Part shown: positions 25,390 through 33,562 of the stretch, in pieces
How the letters are laid out: every line of letters starts with the position of its first letter
How positions within the stretch are numbered: the first letter of the stretch is position 1
Source: Paenibacillaceae bacterium
Lineage (GTDB): Bacteria > Bacillota > Bacilli > Paenibacillales > Paenibacillaceae
Assembly (NCBI GenBank): GCA_900766135.1
Contig: CAAFUF010000031.1
Coordinates: 1-64,000 of the forward strand
Reading direction: 5' to 3'
DNA length: 64,000 nt
Program-made: the position numbers and the translations under genes
Notes under the pieces: generated by a model
Databases searched by the model: none
Told to the model about the DNA's origin: nothing
What the model saw: the letters and a program-made list of their open reading frames with translations, nothing else

Positions 25390-26388
25390 ATGGAAATCTG
25401 GGTGGGTAAGGAAAAGGGCTGCGATTTTTCCACGATTCAAGCGGCGGTCGACGCCGTGGAGCGGCAATCCGACGGCGGACCGGCGGCGATTTATATCCTC
25501 TCCGGCGTTTATGAGGAAGCGGTCCGCATTTACCGGTCCGATCTGGCGGTGATCGGGATCGGGCAGGCGGTGATCCGCATGAGCCGATACGCCAGGGAAC
25601 GCGACGCCAGCGGAAAGGAAATCGGGACATTTGCGACCCCCGCTTTGTTTCTGGGCGGCAGTCGGTTGGTCGTGGAGAATGTGACCGTGGAAAATTCGGC
25701 CGGTCCCGGCGAGCGAGTCGGGCAGGCGCTGGCGTTGTATGCGCATTGCGATCTGGCCGTATTCCGCCACTGCGTCTTCAAAGGGCATCAGGATACCGTG
25801 TTCACCGGTCCCCTGCCGCCGTCGCCAAGAGCGGGAGGGACGTTTGGCGGTATTCCGCTGCAGGAGCATCATGAGCAATACCGCCAGTTGTATGAGTTTT
25901 GCCGGATCGAGGGTAACGTTGATTTCATTTTCGGCGGGGCGACGGCTTATTTCGAGCGCTGCGAAATTCACAGCTTGCCTCGGGCGGCAGCAGGAGACCC
26001 GGGTTATCTTACGGCAGCTTCAACCTCCTTAAGTCAGGAGTACGGATACGTATTTCGCGATTGCCGCTTGACCGCGGTGCCCGAGGTCTCCGAAGGTTCG
26101 GTGTACTTAGGCCGGCCGTGGCGGGAATACGCCAAAACGGCATTCGTGGGCTGCCGGTACGGGCCGCATATCCACCCGCAAGGGTGGGACAACTGGGGCG
26201 ATCCGTCTCATGAAGTTACCGTCCGTTACGGAGAATACGGTATGGGCGGGGACACGGACGAGCTGCGCCCGCAGCGGGCCGCCTGGGCGGAATGTAGTGA
26301 GCGAGGCGAGGAAGCATGGACCCGGGAGAAGGTGTTCGGGGAAGCTGCCGCCTTTTTTGAACGTTGCTCGTTGACGAGGGTTCAATGA
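25390..26388 (+). CDS. Pectinesterase (CE8), cytoplasmic form
   Basis: Carbohydrate esterase family 8 removes methyl groups from homogalacturonan. The 332-residue protein has all catalytic motifs of the beta-helix fold: QDTVF (Asp135, acid/base), GNVDFIFG (Asp178, nucleophile), and LGRPW (Arg242, Trp244). Unlike classic pectinesterases it has no signal peptide, so it should act on short imported methylated oligogalacturonides. It lies 32 bp after the alpha/beta hydrolase and opposite uxaBA, which handles the released galacturonate. Confidence 0.92.
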   Translation: MEIWVGKEKGCDFSTIQAAVDAVERQSDGGPAAIYILSGVYEEAVRIYRSDLAVIGIGQAVIRMSRYARERDASGKEIGTFATPALFLGGSRLVVENVTVENSAGPGERVGQALALYAHCDLAVFRHCVFKGHQDTVFTGPLPPSPRAGGTFGGIPLQEHHEQYRQLYEFCRIEGNVDFIFGGATAYFERCEIHSLPRAAAGDPGYLTAASTSLSQEYGYVFRDCRLTAVPEVSEGSVYLGRPWREYAKTAFVGCRYGPHIHPQGWDNWGDPSHEVTVRYGEYGMGGDTDELRPQRAAWAECSERGEEAWTREKVFGEAAAFFERCSLTRVQ

Positions 26389-26471
26389 TCATGCTCCCAC
26401 GCTGATCTTTGGTGTAGGAGAAGCTGGAAACGTACGTGTGTTCCTGTTATTCCGCCCTTCTTATCCTTCGC

Positions 26472-27350
26472 CTACTGCCTGTTCCGAACCTCCTCCGACG
26501 GCAGGCGGCGGAACTCGCGTTTGTAGAGCCGGGCGAAATACACCGGCTCTAAGCCGACATAGGCAGCTGCCTGCCGAATCGTCATGTCGGGATGCTCGAG
26601 CAGCAGGTGCCGGGCCGTTTTCAGCCGAATCTGGTGGAGGTATTGCAGCGGCGTCAATCCCATCGATTGCCGGAACAGCCGGGTGAGCTGCTTCTGCGAG
26701 TAGCCGACATGTCCAGCGAGCCCGGCGATCGTGATCGGCCGGTTCAAGTGGTCGTGAAGGAAGCGGACCGCAACATCCACAGCCGACGCCCGGTACGAGG
26801 CAGGGGGAGCAGACGGCTGCTGTACCTTCGGGGCGGACGAGTTGTTTGGCAGGCTCGATTGCTCCGACGTATCCTTGAGGATTGCCAACAGCAGCGAATA
26901 CAGCAGCTCGGTCGTTTGCCAAGGGTCATGCTCGTTGCCGGATAGCCGCCAAATGGCTAACAGGCGATCCGTAAACAGGGAGACGTCCGATAGCTGCAGC
27001 AAGCGCGGTGCATCCCCGAAGCCCCATCGGCTTAACACTTCGCCGAAGTTTTCCAGCAGCGTGACGTACCCGACGAACCAGGGTTGTTCCCCGTAGGGCA
27101 TATATTCATGGGCGCAGCCGGCGGGGATGAAGAGCAAGTGGCCAGGATGAAGAATGTCCCATTTGTCCTTATCAATGGTGAGACGGCGGAACTGCCCCGA
27201 CCCGGAGAGGGTCAAAAAGAGCTGATGCGCCGAAAAACCCTTCATCCGCGTAAGCGGAGGCTGAATTTCCGTCCCTACCGTATACACGGACAGGGGCAGA
27301 ATCTCGTTGTGAGAAGGGGTCAAATTGCTTTTGAGCGGGAGCAGGTCCAA
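26472..27350 (-). CDS. AraC-family regulator divergent from beta-galactosidase
   Basis: About 292 residues: an N-terminal cupin-type sugar-binding domain (PLSVYTVGTEIQPPLTR; HPGHLLFIPAGCAHEY) and C-terminal two helix-turn-helix motifs (ITIAGLAGHVGYSQKQLTRLF; TIRQAAAYVGLEPVYFARLYK). The TTG at 27350 is preferred because GGAGG lies 8 bases upstream; a TTG at 27365 has no site. It probably activates the divergent GH2 gene from the shared 115-bp gap in response to a galactoside. Confidence 0.87.
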   Translation of the reverse strand: MDLLPLKSNLTPSHNEILPLSVYTVGTEIQPPLTRMKGFSAHQLFLTLSGSGQFRRLTIDKDKWDILHPGHLLFIPAGCAHEYMPYGEQPWFVGYVTLLENFGEVLSRWGFGDAPRLLQLSDVSLFTDRLLAIWRLSGNEHDPWQTTELLYSLLLAILKDTSEQSSLPNNSSAPKVQQPSAPPASYRASAVDVAVRFLHDHLNRPITIAGLAGHVGYSQKQLTRLFRQSMGLTPLQYLHQIRLKTARHLLLEHPDMTIRQAAAYVGLEPVYFARLYKREFRRLPSEEVRNRQ

Positions 27351-27365
27351 GGGGATTTCCTCCAA

Positions 27366-27394
27366 TTTGTCCGTTTTGTCCGGTGGATTGTCCG
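27366..27394. repeat. Three TTGTCCG units in the AraC/beta-galactosidase gap
   Basis: TTGTCCG occurs at 27367-27373, 27376-27382 and 27388-27394 (steps of 9 and 12 bp), with a looser fourth (TTTGTGG) after it. The array lies 34-60 bp upstream of a TATAAT (27428-27433) that would serve the beta-galactosidase gene, a plausible place for regulator binding. Confidence 0.5.
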
Positions 27395-27465
27395 ATTTGT
27401 GGCTTCCGCCCGATTATATCCCATCTCTATAATGAGAGCAAATCGTGTTGGGAGTGTGAATCAGG

Positions 27466-30400
27466 TTGGAACTGAACCATGAATGGGAAAATCTATCTTG
27501 TCTGCACATCGGCCGGCTGCCGGCCCGCGCCACTTTTATTCCATATGGAAGCGCCGAGGCGGCACGGACGGGAAAGCGCGGCCGCTCACCGCATTACCAA
27601 ACGCTAAACGGGATGTGGAAGTTCCGTTATCATCCACGGCTTCGCGAGGTCGACGGGCGGTTTTTTGAGGCGGAAACGGATGTAAGCGCTTGGGACGACT
27701 TGATCGTGCCCTCTTGCTGGCAAACCAACGGCTATGATCAGCTGCACTACACGAACGTGAACTATCCGATTCCCTACGATCCTCCGTTTGTGCCGGACGA
27801 CAATCCGGCAGGCGCGTATGCGAGGGAGTTCAATTTGCCGGAAGCGTGGACGAAGAAAGAGACGCATATCGTGTTCGAGGGGGTCAACGCCTGCTTTTAC
27901 TTGTGGGTGAACGGCCGCTTTGCCGGATACAGCCAAGGCAGCCGGATACCGGCGGAATTCGATATCTCGCCGTTCGTCGCGGCGGGCCGCAACCGTATCG
28001 CCGTGCTGGTGTTGAAATGGTGCGACGGCACGTATTTGGAGGATCAGGATGTCTGGCGGTTCTCCGGAATCTATCGCGACGTCTATTTGCTGTCCCGGGA
28101 ACCTTCGCATGTCCGCGACGTATTCAACCAAACGCTGTTGTCGGCCGATCTGTCCGAGGGCAAGCTCCGCTCGGAGATCGAAACGACGGGAGGGCTGACG
28201 GTGCAAGCGGAATTATGGGATCCGGCGGGCCGGCAGATTGGATGGCAGGAGGCGCAAATTGACGGCAAAGGGGTCATTGAACTGGACGTGCCGCTGCCGC
28301 AGCTATGGAATGCCGAGCAACCTCGATTGTATGAACTGCTGCTGAAGGCGGGCCAAGAGGTGCTGCGTTTTCGCGTCGGCTTCAAAAAGGTGGAGATCGA
28401 GGACGGCATTTTCCGCATCAACGGCCGCGCCGTGAAGCTGAAGGGAGTCAACCGCCACGATTCCCATCCGGAGCTGGGGCAGACGATCCCGGTGAACCAC
28501 ATGATTACGGATCTTAAACTCATGAAGCGGCATAACGTGAATACGATCCGTACCTCGCATTATCCAAACGATCCGAAATTCCTCGATCTGTGCGACGAAT
28601 ACGGGTTTTACGTCGTCGACGAAGCGGACCTGGAATGCCACGGCGTCACCAGCACCGGCAAACTCGAAGAGGGAGCTTTCCACAAGCTGACCGCAAATCC
28701 GGAATGGCGGGAGGCGTTCGTGGAGCGTGCGGTCCGCATGGTTGAGCGCGACAAAAACCACGCTTCCGTCATCATCTGGTCGATGGGCAATGAATCGGGA
28801 TATGGGGCTAACCATAAAGCCATGGCGGAGTGGACGAAAGAGCGCGATGCCTCCCGGCCGGTGCATTACGAAGGAGCGGATGCCCGGTATTACGGCGATC
28901 CGGACACGTCATGCCTTGATATGGACAGCCGCATGTACCCCTCGGTGAAGGAAATCGAGCGGTATGCCCTCGATGAGAACAGCACCAAGCCGCTGTTCCT
29001 GTGCGAATATAGCCATGCCATGGGCAACGGGCCCGGGGATTTGCGGGACTACTGGAACGTGATTTATCGTTATCCGAAGCTGATGGGCGGCTGCGTCTGG
29101 GAATGGTGCGATCACGGCATGGCTGCCGAGACGCCGGACGGACATCGTTATTTTGCATATGGCGGCGATTTCGGCGATCAGCCGAACGACGGGAACTTCT
29201 GCATCGACGGCCTCGTATCGCCGGATCGCCTGCCGCACACCGGGCTGCTGGAATTGAAGCAGGTCATTGCGCCGGTTCAGATCGAGGCGGAGGATGCTGC
29301 GCAAGGCCGGTTCCGCGTGCTCAACCGTTATGATTTCAGCAATCTGTCGCACCTGGCGGTCAGCTGGAAACTGGAGCGGGAGGGAGAAGTGCTGCGGCAG
29401 GGACGGTCGGCCGCGCTCACGGCAGAACCGGGCGAGACGCAAGCGTTATCCCTTCCCTGCGATCTGCCGCAGGATGTGCCGGGGCCGTTCGTATGGACCT
29501 GCTCGGTCCGGCAGCAGCAGGACACGCTTTGGGCGGAGGAAGGGGACGAAATCGCCTTTTATCAATTCGAATGGTCGGGGGCGAAGGCCGAGCTGCATCA
29601 AGAGCAAGCGCAGATCGGGGAATACGCCGCCTTTATGAAAGCGGTGGAACAAGACGGACTTCTTACCGTGACCGGATTCGATTTCGAACACGTCTTTGAC
29701 CTGAAACGGGGCATGCCGCGGCAGGTGTCGAAGCAAGGCGTTCCGCTGCTTTCCCGTCCGGCCCGGTTTAACTTGTGGCGGGCGCCGATGGACAACGACA
29801 TGTATATCCGAAGAGAATGGGAGGCGGCGGGGCTTCATCATGCTGCCATGAAGGTATACTCTAGCCGTTGGGAACAGAAGCCGGACGCTACGGTCGAAGT
29901 CCAGGTCGACTTCTCGCTCGCCAGCTACAGCTACGAACCGTTCGTGCGCGGCAGCGCTGTCTGGACAGTCGGGAACACGGGAGAAGTTAAGCTGGCGCTT
30001 CATGCCGACGTGCGCGAGAATCTTCCTTATCTGCCGCGCTTCGGTCTTGAGTTGACGATGCCGAAGGGAACCGAGGAGATCGAATATTTCGGTTACGGCC
30101 CGCATGAGAGTTACATCGACAAACGCGCGAGCGTACGCAAAGGAAAATACTTGCTGTCGGTGGACGACATGTTCGAGAACTACGTCATGCCGCAGGAGAC
30201 CGGTTCCCGCTACGGCACCGATTGGGCGATCGCTTCCACCGTTCAAGGCATGGGACTGAAATTCTCGGCGGCGCAGCCGTTCTCGTTCCAAGCCTTGCAT
30301 TATACGGCCGAGGACTTGGCGGCGGCGAAACACACGTACGAGCTGAAGCGCCGTGCCGAAACGATCGTGTCGCTCGATTACCGGATGAGCGGCGCGGGTT

Positions 30401-30501
30401 CCGGCTCCTGCGGGCCGCAGTTGGCGGAGCCTTACCGTTTTGCCGAGAAGTCGTTTGATTTCGAAGTCACGATTCAACCGGTATTTAAGGAAGAAGAATA
30501 G
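27466..30501 (+). CDS. lacZ: Beta-galactosidase, GH2 LacZ-type
   Basis: 1011 residues, the length of classical LacZ. Domains in order: GH2 sugar-binding (about 45-220; IPYDPPFVPDDNPAGAY), immunoglobulin-like (220-330), TIM barrel (330-630) with acid/base Glu443 in WSMGNESGYG and nucleophile Glu514 in LCEYSHAMGNG, and the beta-galactosidase small chain (about 730-1000; LWRAPMDND). TTG start at 27466 with GGGAG 11 bases before it. It hydrolyses beta-galactosides in the cytoplasm; no transporter is adjacent, so import must come from elsewhere. Confidence 0.93.
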   Translation: MELNHEWENLSCLHIGRLPARATFIPYGSAEAARTGKRGRSPHYQTLNGMWKFRYHPRLREVDGRFFEAETDVSAWDDLIVPSCWQTNGYDQLHYTNVNYPIPYDPPFVPDDNPAGAYAREFNLPEAWTKKETHIVFEGVNACFYLWVNGRFAGYSQGSRIPAEFDISPFVAAGRNRIAVLVLKWCDGTYLEDQDVWRFSGIYRDVYLLSREPSHVRDVFNQTLLSADLSEGKLRSEIETTGGLTVQAELWDPAGRQIGWQEAQIDGKGVIELDVPLPQLWNAEQPRLYELLLKAGQEVLRFRVGFKKVEIEDGIFRINGRAVKLKGVNRHDSHPELGQTIPVNHMITDLKLMKRHNVNTIRTSHYPNDPKFLDLCDEYGFYVVDEADLECHGVTSTGKLEEGAFHKLTANPEWREAFVERAVRMVERDKNHASVIIWSMGNESGYGANHKAMAEWTKERDASRPVHYEGADARYYGDPDTSCLDMDSRMYPSVKEIERYALDENSTKPLFLCEYSHAMGNGPGDLRDYWNVIYRYPKLMGGCVWEWCDHGMAAETPDGHRYFAYGGDFGDQPNDGNFCIDGLVSPDRLPHTGLLELKQVIAPVQIEAEDAAQGRFRVLNRYDFSNLSHLAVSWKLEREGEVLRQGRSAALTAEPGETQALSLPCDLPQDVPGPFVWTCSVRQQQDTLWAEEGDEIAFYQFEWSGAKAELHQEQAQIGEYAAFMKAVEQDGLLTVTGFDFEHVFDLKRGMPRQVSKQGVPLLSRPARFNLWRAPMDNDMYIRREWEAAGLHHAAMKVYSSRWEQKPDATVEVQVDFSLASYSYEPFVRGSAVWTVGNTGEVKLALHADVRENLPYLPRFGLELTMPKGTEEIEYFGYGPHESYIDKRASVRKGKYLLSVDDMFENYVMPQETGSRYGTDWAIASTVQGMGLKFSAAQPFSFQALHYTAEDLAAAKHTYELKRRAETIVSLDYRMSGAGSGSCGPQLAEPYRFAEKSFDFEVTIQPVFKEEE

Positions 30502-30524
30502 AAGTCGAATAAAACGTGTTTTCT

Positions 30525-30568
30525 AAAGCTGTTCCCTGGCCATAGCGGCCGGGCGAACGGCTTTTTTT
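30525..30568 (+). terminator. Terminator of beta-galactosidase
   Basis: AAGCTGTTC...CTGGCC pairs with GGCCGGG...GAACGGCTT (two G-U pairs) and runs into a T7 stretch ending at 30568. Confidence 0.85.
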
Positions 30569-30639
30569 CTGCGATAGGACACCTAACCCGGCGGGTTCGG
30601 GCGCATTTTTCTATGTCAAATTTTTGCTGGGGAGAAGAC

Positions 30640-30668
30640 TTGACGGGCGATTCATTAAGGAGTATATT
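30640..30668 (+). promoter_or_regulatory. Promoter of the marR-MFS operon
   Basis: TTGACG (30640-30645) and TATATT (30663-30668) with a 17-bp spacer. Confidence 0.7.
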
Positions 30669-30680
30669 ATTAAGCGCTGA

Positions 30681-30716
30681 AATATTTAAACAGTAAATTA
30701 ATTAAATTGTTAAATA
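30681..30716. promoter_or_regulatory. MarR operator candidate
   Basis: Directly after the predicted transcription start, an AT-rich inverted repeat ATTTAAACA...TTGTTAAAT spans about 30683-30716. MarR proteins typically bind such palindromes close to their own promoter. Confidence 0.5.
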
Positions 30717-30754
30717 ATCGAACGGCTCAGGGAGGAAGGAGGAGAAAGGCTTTG

Positions 30755-31189
30755 GTGAAAAGAGAAGAGCTGTTCGAAGTGACTTCGATGTTTCGAACGC
30801 TGATTAAGGCGATCACCCAGGAGTGGAACAAACGCGGCGGCGAATTTAACCTCAGTTTTCCGCAATACAAAATGCTCTACATGCTGAATGCCTCCGGAAC
30901 GCATACCGTATCGCAGCTCGCGGAGGCGCTGGGAATTACCTCGGCCGCGATCACGGGAATTACCGACCGGCTGGTCACGGAAGGGTTCGTAAACCGGGAA
31001 CGCGGGGAGAACGACCGCCGGGTCGTGAATATCTCGATTACCGACCGGGGCAGGGAAATCATCAGCCAGGTCACCGAACGGCAGAAGGAAATGCTCGAGG
31101 GGATGTTTGACCAGCTGCAAGAGGAAGATTTACAGCATTTGCGGCGAATTTTTGGCGTAGTGCTTGCTAATATAGACAATAATTTATAA
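30755..31189 (+). CDS. MarR-family repressor
   Basis: 144 residues with a winged helix-turn-helix: recognition part TVSQLAEALGITSAAITGITDRL and wing RGENDRRVVNISITDRG, flanked by dimerisation helices. The GTG at 30755 lies 10 bases after GGAGGAG; the TTG one codon earlier is possible. It forms an operon with the drug-efflux-type transporter 18 bp downstream and is probably its autoregulated, ligand-released repressor. Confidence 0.92.
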   Translation: MKREELFEVTSMFRTLIKAITQEWNKRGGEFNLSFPQYKMLYMLNASGTHTVSQLAEALGITSAAITGITDRLVTEGFVNRERGENDRRVVNISITDRGREIISQVTERQKEMLEGMFDQLQEEDLQHLRRIFGVVLANIDNNL

Positions 31190-31207
31190 CGGAGATGGAG
31201 AAACTAC

Positions 31208-32851
31208 ATGGAACACTTAACCCTTAAACGCAAAGTTTCGATCATGATCGCCATCATGGCCGCGATGTTCTTCGCCGCCATCAACCAGACGATCGTGAGC
31301 ACGGCGATGCCGCGGATCATTTCGATCCTTGACGGCATGGACTATTATACCTGGACAATCAACATTTACTTGCTGACGTCCACGATCGCTACCGTCCTGG
31401 TCGGCAAGCTGTCCGACATGTACGGACGGAAACCGTTTCTGCTGATCGGGATCCTGCTCTTTATGGCAGGCGCTTTTATGACCGGGACGTCCTCGGATGT
31501 TTTTCAGTTCATCACCTACCGGGGGATTCAAGGGATCGGCGCCGGCATCATCCAGTCGACCGCCTTTACGGCCGTTGGCGACTTGTTCCCGCCGCGTGAG
31601 CGCGGCAAATGGATGGGCTTCATGACGGCGATTTTCGGCTTTTCCAGCGTACTTGGCCCAACCCTGGGCGGCTATCTCGTCGATCATATGGATTGGCACT
31701 GGCTGTTCTGGATTTTCCTGCCGCTTGGCATCGTGGCGTTCGTCATGATCCTGTCGCTATTCCCGAAAATGGAACGCGGCAGCTCCCAAAGCATCGACTA
31801 TTTAGGCTCGCTGTTCATGACGACGACGATCGTGCCGATGCTGCTGGCCTTCTCTTGGGCGGGAACGACGTACGCATGGGGTTCGACGCAAATTATCGGT
31901 TTGCTCGCGGCTTCGGTCGTATCCGCCTTGATCTTCATCTTCGTGGAATCGAAAGCGAAAAATCCGATTTTGCCGCTTCACTTGTTTAAAAACGATGTCG
32001 TGACGATTTCCAATATCATCGGTTTCATCATGAACTTCGGGATGATGGGCGCTTTGATCTACCTGTCGTTCTTCGTGCAAGGCGTGCTCGGCATTTCGCC
32101 AACGTATGCCGGCTATGTCACAATGCCGATGTCGATCGTTATGGTCGTGGCCAGCGCCATCACCGGCCAAATGATCGCGAAGAAAGGCAAATACAAGCAA
32201 TTTGCGTTGTTTGGCATTCCGATCATGATCGCCGGGATGGCCATCATGATCTTCATGAACAGCGTGCCGGTCGCCATTCTCAGCATGATCGTGTTCGGTT
32301 TGGGCCTGGGCGTCGGGATGCCGGTGTTCTCACTGGCCACGCAAAACGCCGTGCCGCATAAAGAGCTTGGCGTAGTTACCGCTTCGACGCAGCTGTTCCG
32401 TAACCTTGGCGGTACGATCGGGATCGCGGTCATGGGTACCGTCATGTCGAACAATTTGACGAAAAACTTGAAAGAAGCGCTGCAGTCGTCCGCGGCACCT
32501 GACATGAGCAAAATGGATCCGCAGATGGTGCAGCAAATGACCGCTTTCGCTAATCCGCAAACCTTGATGAACAAACCGTTACTGGAGCAGACGCAAGCTG
32601 GCTTGCCGGCGGACGCGCAGCCGCTGTTCGCGCAGATGATCCAAGGTATCCGTGACGCGCTGGGCGATACATTGTCCACTGTGTTTCTGACCGGAACCTT
32701 GGTGCTGGTCGTGGCTTTCGTGCTGGTCTTCTTCCTGAGAGAACTGCCGCTTCGGTCCACGAACCAGGCACCGGCTCCGCTGACTTCCAAAGAAGGCGGC
32801 GAAGAAGGTGCGGCGCAGGCGGCTCAAGCTTCCGCTCCGCATCAAGCTTAA
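31208..32851 (+). CDS. DHA2-type multidrug MFS efflux transporter
   Basis: 547 residues, 14 predicted helices, EmrB/QacA subfamily. Visible: an N-terminal conserved string AINQTIVSTAMPRI in helix 1, motif A GKLSDMYGRKP, motif C LGPTLGGYL, and the long outer loop before the last helix (about residues 420-490). The hydrophilic Ala/Glu-rich C-terminal tail lies inside the cell. Exports toxic compounds by proton antiport; regulated by the adjacent MarR protein. Confidence 0.92.
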   Translation: MEHLTLKRKVSIMIAIMAAMFFAAINQTIVSTAMPRIISILDGMDYYTWTINIYLLTSTIATVLVGKLSDMYGRKPFLLIGILLFMAGAFMTGTSSDVFQFITYRGIQGIGAGIIQSTAFTAVGDLFPPRERGKWMGFMTAIFGFSSVLGPTLGGYLVDHMDWHWLFWIFLPLGIVAFVMILSLFPKMERGSSQSIDYLGSLFMTTTIVPMLLAFSWAGTTYAWGSTQIIGLLAASVVSALIFIFVESKAKNPILPLHLFKNDVVTISNIIGFIMNFGMMGALIYLSFFVQGVLGISPTYAGYVTMPMSIVMVVASAITGQMIAKKGKYKQFALFGIPIMIAGMAIMIFMNSVPVAILSMIVFGLGLGVGMPVFSLATQNAVPHKELGVVTASTQLFRNLGGTIGIAVMGTVMSNNLTKNLKEALQSSAAPDMSKMDPQMVQQMTAFANPQTLMNKPLLEQTQAGLPADAQPLFAQMIQGIRDALGDTLSTVFLTGTLVLVVAFVLVFFLRELPLRSTNQAPAPLTSKEGGEEGAAQAAQASAPHQA

Positions 32852-32874
32852 AGTTTAATCAAGAACGAGCTCAT

Positions 32875-32918
32875 AGCCGGAGCATTCGCATCCAAGTGCG
32901 AATGCTCCGGCTTTATTT
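32875..32918 (+). terminator. Strong terminator after the efflux gene
   Basis: A perfect 16-bp stem, AGCCGGAGCATTCGCA (32875-32890) with its complement at 32897-32912, loop of six, then TTTATTTAT. Confidence 0.9.
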
Positions 32919-32998
32919 ATGCGCTCGGGTCCTTCGCCGCTTTAAAGACGCGAACTCCCGCGGAAGGGGAGGTTGGCGTCTTTTCCTCGATCCCGTAG

Positions 32999-33305
32999 TC
33001 CTAACGCTAGCTCTAAAGTCTGGATCTGCTAAACTTGCCAAACGTGGCTCTAACGCTTGCTGCAAACCTTAAACCGGCCAAACTAGCCCCATTGCGATTC
33101 TAACGCTGACCACAGAGCTTATTGCACCATTTTACGGGTGAAAAGGGGTGTTTTCGCTGGAATAGCGTGCCTCAGCGTCGTTAGAATTTGGTTCGCGCCA
33201 AATTGACCTTCCTAGCGTTTCTCATCAGCGTTAGAGCAGGCAGTGTACGGCACGATGGCTGGTCAGGCCACATCTACCTCTAGCGCGCGTTTCTGTAGGG
33301 TTAGA
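32999..33305. repeat. Spaced CTAACGCT / inverted GTTAGA repeats filling a gene-free gap
   Basis: The gap 32919-33562 has no credible gene. TCTAACGCT-type units stand at 33000, 33050 and 33100 (first bases, exactly 50 bp apart); then the opposite orientation GTTAGA occurs at 33180, 33230 and 33300. The halves form a mirror arrangement around ~33140, with degenerate sequence between units. Confidence 0.7.
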
Positions 33306-33383
33306 AATACGAGGGGAGATTTGTCGATTCGAGGGAAGTATTGGACAATTTTGCGGAATTAAATTTCAAAAAATATTTTCTTA

Positions 33384-33413
33384 TTGAAATAAAATTTCGG
33401 CGTCTTTATAATT
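33384..33413 (+). promoter_or_regulatory. Promoter with RpiR/MurR-like operator
   Basis: TTGAAA (33384-33389) and TATAAT (33408-33413), 18-bp spacer. The palindrome GAAATAAAATTTC (33386-33398) overlaps the -35 and spacer, and a further ATTTCAA at 33363-33369 is an inverted match of TTGAAAT. The palindrome resembles operators of RpiR-family regulators such as MurR (from memory), which control amino-sugar genes. Confidence 0.6.
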
Positions 33414-33562
33414 GCCCTAAGAGTAAAACTATCCACTGGTTTATGGAGAGCGGGGTGATGGATTGGACCGGCTCCGAACAGCTGAATTTTCATGCTGAGA
33501 AGATAGCTGTATCTGCAGGTCGAGAGTGAATGAAGCGCAAGGAAGGCTAAGGAGGACCGTGC

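Noticed and set aside
29446..30477. 343-codon minus-strand frame in the 3' third of the beta-galactosidase gene
   Set aside because: Shadow frame; the LacZ small-chain domain is intact on the plus strand.
33341..33529. 62-codon frame in the gap before the serine hydrolase
   Set aside because: It covers the promoter and operator at 33384-33413 and has no ribosome site.
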